From: Cacajao melanocephalus
Taxonomy: Eukaryota; Chordata; Mammalia; Primates; Pitheciidae
Reading direction: 5' to 3'
DNA length: 64,000 nt
NCBI GenBank assembly: GCA_963573385.1
Contig: CAUYLG010059075.1
Coordinates: forward strand, 1 to 64,000
Under the pieces are notes generated by a model. The model ran no database searches. It saw only the letters and a program-made list of their open reading frames with translations, and was not told where the DNA came from. This document shows, piece by piece, positions 47,660 to 59,010 of this stretch; the stretch's first letter is position 1, and each line of letters opens with the position of its first letter. The translations under genes were made by a program, and so were the position numbers.

Positions 47660-49985
47660 ATAGAATTTACTTTTTAGAGAAGTTCCAGGTTCACAGAAAA
47701 ATTGAGCAGAAAGTATAGAGTTCCCATATACCTCCTATGCCCACATATGCACAAGTGCTACAACTATCAACTACCTGCACGAGTGCTACATTTATTAAAA
47801 TTGATGAACCCACATTGGCAACTTATTAGCACCCAAAGTTCACAGTTTTTATCGAATTTTACACTTAAAATTTTACATTTTATGGCTCTTAACAAATGTC
47901 TCAAGACACGGATCTGCTATTATATTATTATATGGAATAGTTTCATTATCTTAAAAATCCTCTCTTCTCTGCTCATTTATCCTTCTTTCTTCCCAGCGCC
48001 TGGAGACCATTGTTCTTTTAATTGTCTCCGTAGTTTTGTCATTTTCAGAATGCCATGTAATTGGAATTGTATAGTGTATAGTCTTTCTGTGTTGACTTTT
48101 TTCACTTAGTAACATGCATTTAAGATTCCTCTATGTCTTTTCATGACTAGATAGCTCATTCATTTTTAGCAAGGAATAATATTAAATTGTCTGGATGTTA
48201 CCATAGTCTATCCATTTTGTTTAATGAAGGGAATCTTGGTTGCTTCCCAGTTTGGGCAATTATGACTAAGCAGCTGTTAATATAAACATCCTTGTACGAG
48301 TTATTGTGTGGACATAAGTTTATAAATTTGTGGGTAAAAACCAAGGATCAGGATTGCTGGTTCATTTGGTAAGAGTATATTTAGGTTTTGTATGAATTCT
48401 TTCAACTGTTTCTAAAGTGCATGTATCAATTTGTGTTTCCATCAGCAAAGAATTAGAGATTCTGTTGCTTCACATACTTCTTAGCATTTGTTGTTGTTTT
48501 CAGTGTATTGGATTTTAGTCATACAAATAAATGTGTAGTGGAATCTCATTGTTTGGATTTGCAATTCCCTAATGGCAAATAATATTGAATATCTTTCGTA
48601 TATTTATATGCCATCTGCATTTTTTTTTTGGTAAAGTGTCTGTTCAGATTGTTTGCTCATTTCTTAATCAGATTGTTTGTTTTCTTCTTATTGAGATTTA
48701 AGAGTTCTTTATATTTTTGGAATAACAGTTCTTTATCAGATGTGTTTGAAATATTTTATCCCACTATGTAGTTGTTTTCTCTCTTTTAATAATGCCTTTA
48801 ACAGAGCAGAAATTTTTAATTTTAATGAAGTCTACCTTATCAATTTTTTTCATAGATCATGACTTTGCTGTTGTCATCAAAGTTTAAAAAACTAAAAACC
48901 AAACCCAAGTTTACCTGAATTTCTCCTAGGTTATCTTCCAGATTTTTAAAGTTTAGCACATTACATTTTGGTCTCCGATCCATTTCGTAGGCAGAATAAG
49001 GTCTGTGTCTATATTCATTTTTTTGCATGTGGATGACTTTATTCCAGCACCATTTTGTGAAAAGATTATTTTTTCCATCATTGTATTGCTTCTGCTTTTT
49101 GTCAAAGATCAGTTGACTATATTTTTGTGATTCTATTTCTTGGCTATTTATTCTGGTCCATTGGTTTGTTTGTCTATTCCTTTTTTTTTTTTTTTTTTTT
49201 TTGAGATTAATCTTGCTCTGTCGCCAAGGTTGGAGTGCAATTGCATGATCATGACTCACTGCAACCTCTGCTTCCTGGGTTCAAGCAATTCTCTTGCCTC
49301 AGCCTCTCAAGTAGCTAGAACTAGAGGCACACACCACCATGCCCGACTACGTTTTGTGATTTTAGTACACATGGGGTTTTACCATGTTGGTCTGGCTAAT
49401 TTTTGTATTTTTAGTATAGATGTGGTTTCACCATGTTGGCCAGGCTGGTCTTGCCCTCCTGACCTCAGGTGATTTGCCCACCTCAGCTTCCCAAATTTCT
49501 AGAATTACAGGTATGAGCCACCATTCCTGGACTATTTGTCTATTCTTTAGTCAGTATCACACTGTCTTGAATACAATAGCTTTAAAAGCAGACTTGAAAT
49601 CAGGTAGTGTCAGCTATCTGATTTTATTTGGCTAGTTCAATATCGTGTCCACTATTCTGAGATTTTTGCATCTTTATATAAACTGTATAATCAGTTTGTT
49701 GATATCCACAAATAACATTCTGTGATTTTGATTGGAATTAAATTGAATATGTAGATAAAATTGGAAAGAACTGACAGAGTGACAATATTGTCATGAACAT
49801 AGACTAGTCCTTCATTTATTTTATTCAGTTATTCTTCAATTTTTTTCTCATTAGAATTTAGTAGATTTTCTAATACAAAGCTTGTACATATTTTGGGGAT
49901 GTTTTATCTAAATATTTTACTTTGGAGATGCTAATATAAATAATATTGTGATTTTAATTTTGAATTCCAATTTCCCATTGCTAGG
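47660..49985 (-). mobile_element. Old antisense L1 (L1M group), 3' part, carrying an Alu
   Basis: Text typical of L1M 3' regions read backwards: TTCCAGGTTCACAGAAAAATTG (47685), CACTTAGTAACATGCATTTAAG, CCATTTTGTTTAATGAAGGG, TGAATGAATATTG-like blocks, GTTCTTTATCAGATGTG (48730) and CCTTATCAATTTTTTTCATAG (48835), then after the Alu CAGTATCACACTGTCTTGA and TCAGTTTGTTGATATCCACA (49693). All frames are broken. The 135-codon frame at 47702-48109 (plus) and 139-codon frame at 49259-48840 (minus) are parts of this relic. Confidence 0.9.
49180..49534 (-). mobile_element. Alu, antisense, about 50 bp longer than normal
   Basis: Poly(T) tail at 49180-49201, then the antisense Alu. It contains a 49-bp segment twice (49345-49393 and 49394-49442), which explains the length of 355 bp. 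Target duplication TTTGTCTATTC (49169-49179) versus the same at 49536-49546. Confidence 0.95.
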
Positions 49986-49999
49986 ATACCAATACATTT

Positions 50000-51900
50000 A
50001 GTGCCACTAAAAACCCAACAATGACACAATTGATTATTAAAGTCAGAAAACATTGCAAACAATAGAAGTACTTCAATAAATGAAGATTAAAATATAATAA
50101 AAAACTAAACTACATATTTGTGCAAATAATAAAAGTACAGAGAAATTTCTAAAATAATCAAGTTTATGGAAAATGTAGTCATTATAATTAAAGATCAATG
50201 TATAGGTCACATAGCACACTTGACATAAGTATATGTAGAATTAATGCTCTAGAAGAAAGATCTAAGGAAGTAATAACATAAAACATAAAATATTGGGAAA
50301 AAAATGGAAGATCAAATGTAAAGAGGAAAATATAAAATGGAAAGTTAGGACTGAGCATCATGCCCAACCATCATGTGTTCAACCTGGTAGTCAAAGTGGC
50401 TTAAGTGGATGGTAATTGAATGAAAGGTGTAGATTCTAAGATTCAAGCCATGTAATTGATTTACATATGCATAGCATTACAATGAAAACTACAACGCATC
50501 ATAGTAAAACATTGGAAGAACAAAGAAAACAGAAATCATAAACAAGTTAAAAAGATAAATAGGATTTCTTAAACTCTGAAAATATATTTCTTATGAACAA
50601 AAACAAATAACATCATAAGTCAATGCAATTAGGTCCTTGTAATATTTGAGAGAAGATAGAAATGATGATTACTCTTAAATATTATCAAGTTAAAATACAC
50701 ATTAAATTATTTAGGTAATCAGATTTCTGGCTTCACCTCAGGAAACAGCTACAAAGAGACATTTTTACATCCTAATATAAAAAAGCTTCATAATTTATAA
50801 AGCCGTAAGTTTTCTTGAATTCACTGGGGTGTAGAGATCACAAGGCAATACACTAGCCTGAAATCTAAGGGAATTCAAGATACAGCATAAGTACTGGCTC
50901 ATTTGTGGCAGTTAAAATCAATAGAATTCTCACTCCAAGTAGGTAAGAAGAATCCAATAGAAGTCTCACTTCAAGTAGGTAAGAAGAATCCAACTAAAAT
51001 GTTTAACAAATGTCTAAAGACTGAATAGAACCCTTAAAAGTTGCAGACATTACAAAAAAATAAAAGCTACAGACATAGGGGGAACTCACAATCACTTGCA
51101 GCCTACAAGTTCCCTGGACCTGACCAGATATGTATGATAAAAATTGCGAGAAGAGAGGGTGACCAGAGAAAACCCCTGTTGGAAGTTTTGGCCAGGACAA
51201 GTGGAATGGCTACAGATGCATGAAAGATACGTAGTTCTACCTGTGCCCTTATCCTGTCAGGAACAGAAGTCCTAAGCTATTGGGGAAGAATAGCAAACTC
51301 TTTTACCCTGATGACACAAATGAAGGTCTACAATGGGGGAAGGAATATTAAAGGGGAGAAAATGTCCTTCCACCACTGGGAATGTAGCAGAAAAATTTCT
51401 TGGGCCCAACTCACAACTTTTAACAGTAAGAGAAGGCCACAACCTGAAACTTGGGGTCACAGAGCCTGACTGAGGCCAGGAGAAACCAAGAGAAGAAAGT
51501 ACACTTCCACCCAAAAAAGTACAATGGCAACACCTGAGAACTAGAAACAGCAGCCTATTATTAAAGGAAAGAGCAAGGGTATGAAGCAAATGTAAAGAGA
51601 TGCTTTCTGAGGTGCAGTTTCAAAACTTGATTGAAGAACAGTGATCAAGACCCTCTGGCAAACAAATGTGTGTCCTAAGCACAATATAACACTAGAGGAA
51701 TTAACATCCAGTGTTCCACTGAAGCTTGCCACTAGAAAATCTAAAGACATTTCTACTCTGGATTGGACTGAATCAAACACGCATGCTAATGACTTAGTAG
51801 TCAGAGAAGTCACCACTAAAATCCAGATAATATTCACTTCTGTCTCTCCTGTTCTATACAAAATGTGTCAAAATCAGTTAAGAATTGTGATATATACAAG
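50000..51900. other. Sequence probably including the start of an old LINE; not assigned
   Basis: Less AT-rich from about 51000 to 51700. The style (ACCAGAGAAAACCCCTG, GGCCCAACTCACAAC) fits the 5' part of an old L1M/HAL1 that continues at 51900-53150, but I have no firm match. Contains the 36-bp tandem repeat at 50919-50990. The 90-codon plus frame (51641-51913) and the minus frames are not recognisable proteins. Confidence 0.4.
50919..50990 (+). repeat. 36-bp tandem repeat, two copies
   Basis: CAATAGAATTCTCACTCCAA...AAGAATC is followed directly by CAATAGAAGTCTCACTTCAA...AAGAATC, differing at about two positions. Confidence 0.95.
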
Positions 51901-52195
51901 AGCAATTAACTGAACTAGAGTCCAAAATTACTCAAATATTGAAATTATCAGACTCGGAACTTAAAATAACTATAATTCTTATATAAAACACTCAAATGGA
52001 AAAGATTTACAACAAACAACAGGTAGGGAAATTTCAAAAGATGAACTGTACAAAAGTGTCAAAAGGTAAGCCTAAAACAACAGCAAAACCCAACCTGGTA
52101 ACAGAAACAATGTTTTGTTTTAACAGGCTTATCAGTAGACTTGATAAAGTTGTGAAAAGAGTAAGTGAAAAGTTAATTTAAAAAAACAATCGAAG

Positions 52196-52486
52196 GGCCA
52201 GGTGTGGTGGCTCACACCTGTAATCCCAGCCCTTTGGGAGGCTGAGGTGGGTGGATCACTTGAGATCAAGAGTTTGAGACCAGCCTGGCCAACATGGTGA
52301 AACCCTGTCTCTACTAACAATACAAAAATTACCCAGGTGTGATGGTGCATGCCTGTATTCCCAGCTACTCAGAGGCTGAGGCAGGAGAATTGCTTGAACC
52401 GAGGAGGTGGAGGTTGCAGTGAACCAAGATCACACTACTGCACTCCAGCCTGGACAACAAAGTGAGACCCTGTCTCAAAAAAAGAA
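52196..52486 (+). mobile_element. Alu, sense, inside the HAL1/L1M remnant
   Basis: Full-length dimeric Alu from GGCCAGGTGTGGTGGCTCA to CTGTCTCAAAAAAAGAA. AluS-like. Confidence 0.96.

Positions 52487-52514
<28 letters not shown>
52487..52514 (+). repeat. (AC)14 microsatellite at an Alu tail
   Basis: Twenty-eight bases of perfect AC repeat directly after the Alu A-tail; likely polymorphic. Confidence 0.97.
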
Positions 52515-52518
<4 letters not shown>

Positions 52519-53199
52519 AATTAGCCAAATGGAAAGACAAAAAGAAATGAGAATAATAAAAAAAAACCTAGAGCATCCAAGAGATGTGCAGCAATATTAA
52601 ATGATCTAACATCTACACAATGGGAATCCCAGAAAAACACATACAAGATAGAATAAATATTTGAAGAAACAAAGATCCCTTTTTTTAAATAATGAAAATC
52701 ATTACAAAAAATCTCAAGGAGAATAAGTTATTTCAATAAAACATACCAAGAGATGTAACAGTCTAAACGTTGTAAATTCAAGATAAATGAAATCTCTTTA
52801 TTGCAAGCAATAAAAAAGAAATAAAGAGGGGAAACACAGCAGATTATATATGCAAATAAATATAACAAGTACAGAAAATTTCTTACTTTAAAAGTACTGG
52901 AAGACAGGGTATTAGAATATATAAAATCAAACCAACAAACAACACAATAGCAAAAAAAAAATCCCTGCTAACCCAAGAGAAAATATATTTCAAACATGAA
53001 TGAAAAATATTTCAAGGAAAAGAAAAATGAGAGAATTTATTACCAGCATATCTAGGTTACAAGAAACTTAAAATAAGTTATCATGGCAGAAGTAAAATGA
53101 TTATAATTAAGAACTTGCTTCTGCAGAAAAAAAGATAATTCCTGACCATGGATAAAATAAAGGTAAACAAATCACTTTTAAAAATTATTTTAAATCTCT

Positions 53200-53560
53200 A
53201 AAATACTGGGATAAAAATTTATTTTAAGTTAATTGATTTTCTTGAGATTTTAGTGTTTATTCCATCAAAGTTTTATGTAATTATTGATATATGTGAATGT
53301 TTTGCCTTTCTCCCTTTTTGTTATTTTGTTCTCTTGTTCATCCTTTTTGACCTCATTTGGATTAACTGAGTATTTTATTAGTATTCTACTTATTTTATTT
53401 TTATTTACATTGAAATATTTTAGTTACCTGTAGGAGTGCTAATCATGTAGAAACTACTCAGCTATATCAGAATTGAGATTTACCTATTAAGCTGACAGTA
53501 TGTTAACTTCCCAGTTTTTGATGTTCCTAGTTCCTGTATTTCACCAGAATGTTATTAAGT
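53200..53560 (-). mobile_element. Old antisense L1M fragment
   Basis: GTTCTCTTGTTCATCCTTTTTGACCTCATTTGGATTAACTGAGTATTTT and the following TAGTTACCTGTAGGAGTGC text read like the reverse complement of an old L1 5'/ORF part. Highly diverged. Confidence 0.6.
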
Positions 53561-53599
53561 TAGAAAAAGACAAAATAAAGAAGTGGTATGTGTATATGG

Positions 53600-54590
53600 A
53601 GTGATGAGTGAGAAGGTGGATGGAGGAGCTGGTATGAATGTAAGAATATATTTGTTATAATTGGCTTTATGGAATAAATGACAATAAAAATGCCCCCATA
53701 TGTCTTCCATCCTAAAGACTGTTAACACTTATGGAAAAATTATAAAGCATTACTTATAAAAATATTAAAATGTTATTTTCAATGTACTTTTTAAACAAAA
53801 TCTGTGCAATCCTATTATCATAGTCAAAGTGTCATGGCTTATAAGATTGGTGGTAGAGGAGGATTTTCTAAAATGTGGTGTTTGCTACATTTTCAGATAA
53901 TTTACATTCATTGCTAATGATCCTCTTGTAAAGGTTGTAAAAAGTAGAATATACAGTTTTTAATGAATATACCATACTTCATCCACTCATCAATTAACGA
54001 ACATTGAGTTGTTTCACTTTCACTCTTAGAAACTTGGATCAAAATATGTGTGTATATGCACTGATTTTTATTGACTAGCTTTTATTCAGCTCTATCAGTG
54101 TTCACATGCTTGTTTTAGGTTGCATTGGTAAAAGCCCATCCTGTTTGTTTATATTATCAGACAGTCCTCCTCATTCTTCCTTTCTTCAATTTTGCTTTTG
54201 CTCATTCACTGCAGGTTAATTTCTCTCATGGGAATGTCGTTGGTTTTTATCTTAACAAAAATAACAAGGAGGAAAACTCAATTTCTACCATACTAAATAC
54301 TGGAGGCTGGAAATGAAGTTGGTGGGGGACTAGAGGCAGGTGTGTGTGGAGTCTAACTTATGGAATGCAGAAAATGCTACAGGGCTTGGTGCCACAAGCA
54401 CCTTGCGCTCTGAGACAGTCTCCCAGGCTATGCCCAGTGCTCAATGGGTCTCAGCACCTTGTGCACTGCCCGGCACTCATGTGAAAAACCTGCATACAGT
54501 TACCAATGGCCAAGGAGCTGTCTGAGATGCCATGTCCTGTTTGGGAATTCTTTCAAATGAAATCAATGACCCTTCTCTGTATTAAAACAA
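53600..54590. other. Mostly unassigned; a GC-richer patch at 54290-54500
   Basis: At 53960-54060 CATCCACTCATCAATTAACG...TGAGTTGTTTCACTTTC may be another old L1 scrap. At 54290-54500 a GC-richer block (GGGCTTGGTGCCACAAGCACC, CACTGCCCGGCACTC) is not recognised and has no coding features. Confidence 0.4.
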
Positions 54591-54594
54591 TGTT

Positions 54595-54800
54595 TGGTTT
54601 TGTTTTTCCTATAGAATATTTTTATTTGTATGAACTTATGGGATACAAGGGTAATTTTGTTACATTGATATATTGTGTAGTGACAAAATCAGGGCTTTTA
54701 ATATATGCAGCACTGGAGTAATGTACGTTGTACCCATTAAGTACTGTGTCATCCACTTCCCTCCCACCCCCAAAGTCTCTATTGTCTATTAGAATGTAAG
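54595..54800 (-). mobile_element. L1 3' end fragment (L1MA/L1MB-like), antisense
   Basis: ACTTATGGGATACAAGGGTAATTTTGTTACATTGATATA...GTGACAAAATCAGGGC...TACCCATTAAGTACT...CCCTCCCACCCCC is the reverse complement of an L1 3'UTR end. Confidence 0.78.
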
Positions 54801-54804
54801 AATT

Positions 54805-56000
54805 TTCTATGCTTAAGAGGTTTGTTTGAAGTGGAGTATAACATTATTTTGTTCACAGTGATTCATGTACAGAGTTCTAAAAGGAGATTGGAAGAAAACG
54901 TGAGGACTGAACCTGTAGGAACATTTTTCTTCCTGTTTTTATCAGGGGACATTTTAAGCATCTGCATTTTTATTTACTTGCTCTGGCTTTGGCATGATTT
55001 GCAATTGGAGAGATATAACAGTATTAGTTCTCTTCTAATGGAGACAAAATATTCGTTTATAATCCTGCTGGTAAGTACAATGCAAATAATACCATACAGG
55101 TCAATTAAATTTTGTCTCTTCTTAAATACCATGAGTAGAGACATATTCAAAATTCAATAAATTAATGTTTTGGAGTTCTGAATGTGGGGGAAAATCTTAT
55201 TCCTATAAGAAGTTGGATGGCAATTGCTTTTTAATGAAATTGATATATACACAGAATAAGCGAATATGCTATATTAACTTATATTTAGCAAATTAAAGGT
55301 ATTGAAAATACTTTTCTGAAAAGAGGGTATTAAAAATACCTGAGTACTTTATTCATTATTGTTGATTCCCTTTTTCTAGCAGCATAAACAACTGATAACT
55401 GAGTGACTCTGTTCTCTGTTCTCCTTTAAAAATTTATTATTACTTTCTATGCGGCTTTTCAGATTTCTGACATTTCTTTTTTTTCACTTTTCAGTATCAG
55501 TTTCTGTCTTGTAGTTTTATATTGGCCAAATTTAAGTTTCTTTCTGTATTATTAATTCTGTACTCCTTCAACTATCTTTGCATTCATCCCTAAGATTTTG
55601 TTGTTCATTCTTTACCAAAAATTGAAATTTTTATCCCTATAAACTAATTTGTGCTCTCAACAATACCAGTATTTATACTTATGTTAATTCCACTAATGAT
55701 CATTTTTGAATAAAATATTCAAAAATATATATTCTTGATAAAATAACTCTTACACCTTTGTTCATTTTCAAACTGAACACAAATGGTACTATATTAATGT
55801 TCAAGAAAATATGATTAACCTTTTCATTAGTTATTTTTCATTTTCATGTTATTTTGAATTATTTGCTAACATGAAAATGTAGAAATAAAATACCAAGGTA
55901 TTAAATAAATTTGTAATTTTATCACTCATTTAAATTAAGAAATAAAACTACCCATAATCTTAACAATGTTTATAGTATCCTCACGTGGAGCAAATTTGAT
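54805..56000. other. AT-rich DNA, nothing recognised
   Basis: A 112-codon frame at 54822-55160 (plus) has hydrophobic stretches but no family resemblance and lies in AT-rich sequence. No other feature is supported. Confidence 0.5.
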
Positions 56001-56009
56001 CTTAAGAAA

Positions 56010-57640
56010 CCATCTTCTTTACTCGCCCACAAAGAGCAAATTCACATCCTTTCAAGTATTATCATAAGATTGTAGCAATTCAGTCACATCTGTAGACTCC
56101 AATTCTAATTCTAATTACCTTACTATTTCCATAACATCTGCAGTTCTTCCTTCCACTGATGTCTTGAACCCCTCGAAGTCATCCATGAGAGCTGGAATCA
56201 ACTTCTTCTAAACTTCTGTTGATATTGATGTTTTTACCTGCTCCTATGAATCACAAATATTTTAATGTCATCTAGCCAGTAAGTTAATTTTGTCCAGAGG
56301 TTGTCCATTTTCTTTGCTCATCTCTATCACAAGAATCATTACCTATGGCAGCTAAAATATTGAAAAAATGTAGTTCTTAATAACACTTCAAATTTGAAAT
56401 TAATCTTTGATCAACAGTCTACAGAATGAATATTGTGTTAGTAAGCCTGAAAGCAATACTAATCTCCTTGTTAAATCTTCATCAGAGCTCTAGGGTGATT
56501 AGGTGCATTGTCAATGATTATAATATTTTGAAAGACTTTTTATAGCAGTAGGTCTCAACAGTGGGCTTAAAATATTCAGGAAACCATATTGTAGACAGAT
56601 GTGCTGTCATTCAATCTTTGTTATTCCAATATGGAGTACAAGCAAGGTATATTTAGCATAATTCATAAGGAATCTGGTATTTTCTGAATTGTAAATGATC
56701 ACTAGCTTCAACTTAAAGTGACCAGCTTCATTAACCCATAATAAGAGAGTCATCCTGTCCTTTGAAGCTCTGAAGCAAGGCATTGGCTTTTCTCATTAGC
56801 AATGAAAGTCCTCGATAACATCTTCCAATATGAGGCTATTTCAACTACATTAAATGTTAGTTTTTTGGTGTAGCCACTTTTCTCAACTACCTTATCTAGA
56901 TCTTCTGAATAACTTGCTGCAGCTTCTCCATCAGCACTTGCTGGTTCACCTTGCAGTTTTATGTTATGGAGATGGGCTCTTTCATTAAACATCATGAACC
57001 AGTCTTTGCTAGCTTCAGACTTTTTTTTCGTACAGATTTCTTATCTCTCTGAGCCTTTAAAATTAAAAAGAGTTAGTTTCTTGCTGTGAATTAGGCTTTG
57101 GCTTAAGGGAATGTTGTAGTTAGTTTGATCTTCTATTCAGACCACTAACACTTTATTATGTCAGCAATAAAGCTGTTTTGCTTTCTTATCATTTGTGTGT
57201 TCACTGGGGTAGCACTTTTAATTTTCTTCATACATTTTTCCTTTATGTGGCTTTCAGAGTGTTTCAGCTTTCAACATGCCTTTATCACTAAGTGTATTAG
57301 TCAGGATTCACACGATGTTAATAAAGAAATACCCAAGACTGGGTAATTTGTAAAGGAAAGAGGTTTAATGTACTCACAGTTCCATATGGCTGGGGAGGCC
57401 TCACAATCAAGGCAGAAAGCGAATGAGGTGGCAGGCAAAAGAGCTTGTGCAGAGGAACTCCTGTTTATAAAACCATCATATCACATGAGAATTATTGACT
57501 ACCATGAATAAGAATAGTATGGGGAAAACTGTCCTCCCATGATTCAATTATCTTCACCTGGCCCTGCCCTTGACATGTGGGGATTATTACAATTCAAGGT
57601 GAGATTCGTGTGGGGACACAGCCAAACCATATCACTAAGC
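56010..57640 (-). pseudogene. Tigger transposase pseudogene
   Basis: The longest open piece (56995-56750) has HLHNIKLQGEPASADGEAAASYSEDL, then FNVVEIASYWK and RTFIANEKS, all typical of pogo/Tigger transposases. Family members have NVDETA at this place, where the first catalytic Asp sits. Here the Asp-Glu-Thr is replaced by Val-Glu-Ile (NVVEIA), so that catalytic residue is lost. Downstream parts of the DDE domain (56085-56700) are out of frame. The region holds many stops, and the MST LTR (57293-57634) interrupts its N-terminal part. Dead. Confidence 0.85.
57293..57634 (+). mobile_element. MST LTR (ERVL-MaLR), sense, inside Tigger
   Basis: TGTATTAGTCAGGATTCACAC...GACTGGGTAATTTGTAAAGG...GTTCCATATGGCTGGGGAGGCCTCACAATCAAGGC...GACACAGCCAAACCATATCA: typical MST start and end. 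A perfect 5-bp target duplication CTAAG flanks it (57288-57292 and 57635-57639). At 342 bp it is shorter than a full MST LTR, with internal deletions. Confidence 0.96.
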
Positions 57641-57962
57641 ATAATCATTTCTAACATTTGTTTAAAGTGAGAGATGTGAAATTTTTCCTTTTACTTTAAC
57701 ACTGAAAGGCCACTGTAGTTTTAACTGGCCTAATTGCAATATTGTTGTTTCAGGGACTAAGGAGGGCAGAGGATTGGGAGAGAGACAGGTGAATGGTAAG
57801 TCAGTAGAGCTGTCAGAATACACACAACATTTATAAATTAAATTTGCTGTCTCAAATGACCACAGTTTATGAAACACCAAAACAATTACAATCATAACAT
57901 AAAAGATTACTGCTTACAGATCACCATAACAGATATAATAATAATGAAAAAGGGAGAATTAC

Positions 57963-58833
57963 AGTGTGGGAATCTAAGTCTCTTTGTAGGTCTCTAAGAA
58001 CTTGCTTTATGAATCTGGGTGCTCCTGCATTGGGTACATATATATTTAGGATAGTTAACTCTTCTTGTTGCATTGATCCCTTTACCATTGTGTCATATCT
58101 TTCTTTGTCTCTTTGATCTTTGATGGTTTAAAGCCTGTTTTATCAGAGACTAGGATTACAACCCCTGCTTTTTTTTGCTTTCCATTTGCTTGGTAAATAT
58201 TCCTCCATCCCATTATTTTCCAGCCTATGTTTGTCTTTGCACAGAAGATGGGTCTCCTGAATGCAGCACGCCCATGGGTCTTGACTCTTTATTCAATTTG
58301 CCAGTCTGTGTCTTTTATTTGGGGCGTTTAGCACATTTACATTTAAGGTTAATATTGTTATGTGTGAATTTGAGCTTGCCATTTTGGTACTAGCTGGTTA
58401 TTTTCCCATTAGTTGATGCAGTTTCTTCCTAGCACTGATGGTCTTTACAATTTGGTAGGTTTTTACAGTGGTTAGTACCGGTTGTTCCTTTCCATGTTTA
58501 GTGCTTCCTTCAGGGGCTTTTGTAGGGCAGGCCTGGTGGTGACAAAATCTCTCAGCATTTGCTTGTCTGTAAAGGATTTTTATTTCTCTTTTGCTTAGGA
58601 AGCTTAGTTTGGCTGGATATGAAATTCTGGGTTGAAAATTATTTTCTTTAAGAATGTTGAATATTGGTCCCCATTCTCTTCTGGCTTGTAGGGTTTCTGC
58701 TGAGAGATCTGCTGTTAGTGTGATGGGCTTCCCTTTGTGGGTAACCCAACATTTCTCTGGCTGCCCATAAGATTCTTTCCTTCATTTCAACCTTAATGAA
58801 TCTGATGACTATGGATCTTGGAATTGCTCCTCC
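57963..58833 (-). mobile_element. Internal L1 fragment (ORF1 C-terminus to ORF2 start) without poly(A) tail
   Basis: Minus-strand text from ORF1 (58833) to the endonuclease part of ORF2 (57963), including the inter-ORF spacer. It lacks both the L1 5' end and the 3' end, with no poly(T) at the left edge. Tigger reads GAGAATTAC at the left junction and resumes CAAAATGTGACACAG at the right, as in uninterrupted Tigger, so no target bases were duplicated or lost. A 68-codon ORF1 piece (58854-58648) survives with broken frame. Confidence 0.9.
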
Positions 58834-59010
58834 CAAAATGTGACACAGAAACATGAAGTGAGCACTGTTTAAAAAAAAATGCTATTAGAAAAATAGTGCC
58901 CATAGACATGATGAACATAGGGGTAAAGTTGCCAGAAATCTTCAATTTGTAAGATATTTATGCCTGAGCAGCGCAATAAAGTTAATCAAAATATGAGTTA
59001 TACCTGTAGT

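Larger units (their letters stand above)
51900..53150 (+). mobile_element. HAL1/L1M ORF1-type LINE remnant, sense, carrying an Alu
   Basis: Text of the ancient L1 ORF1 region in order: ATCAGTAGACTTGATAAAGTTG...GTAAGTGAAAAG (coiled-coil part) before the Alu. After the Alu come GAGCATCCAAGAGATGTGCAG, GATCTAACATCTACACAATG and GGAATCCCAGAA (RRM-like part), then ACATACCAAGAGATG, AGTACTGGAAGACAGGG and GAGAATTTATTACCAGCATAT (C-terminal part). No reverse transcriptase text follows, which is why HAL1 (an ORF1-only L1 derivative) is favoured over L1M. All frames are broken. Confidence 0.75.
56005..59010 (-). mobile_element. Tigger (TcMar) DNA transposon, antisense, with two nested insertions
   Basis: Three colinear Tigger pieces, 56005-57292, 57635-57962 and 58834-59010, join exactly across an MST LTR and an L1 fragment. 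Text such as CACTGATGTCTTGAACCCCTCGAAGTCATCCATGAGAGCTGG, GGTGCATTGTCAATGATTATAAT, CTTTAAC...GGCCACTGTAGTTTTAACTGGCCTAATTGCAATATTG, and CAAAATGTGACACAGAAACATGAAGTGAGCAC...GCGCAATAAAG...TTATACCTGTA matches Tigger1/2 from the transposase gene to the terminal inverted repeat near 59005. The far (left) end beyond the transposase C-terminus is missing. Confidence 0.9.

Noticed and set aside
54822..55160. 112-codon frame with a hydrophobic segment, possibly a small membrane protein
   Set aside because: AT-driven hydrophobicity, no family match, no supporting context.
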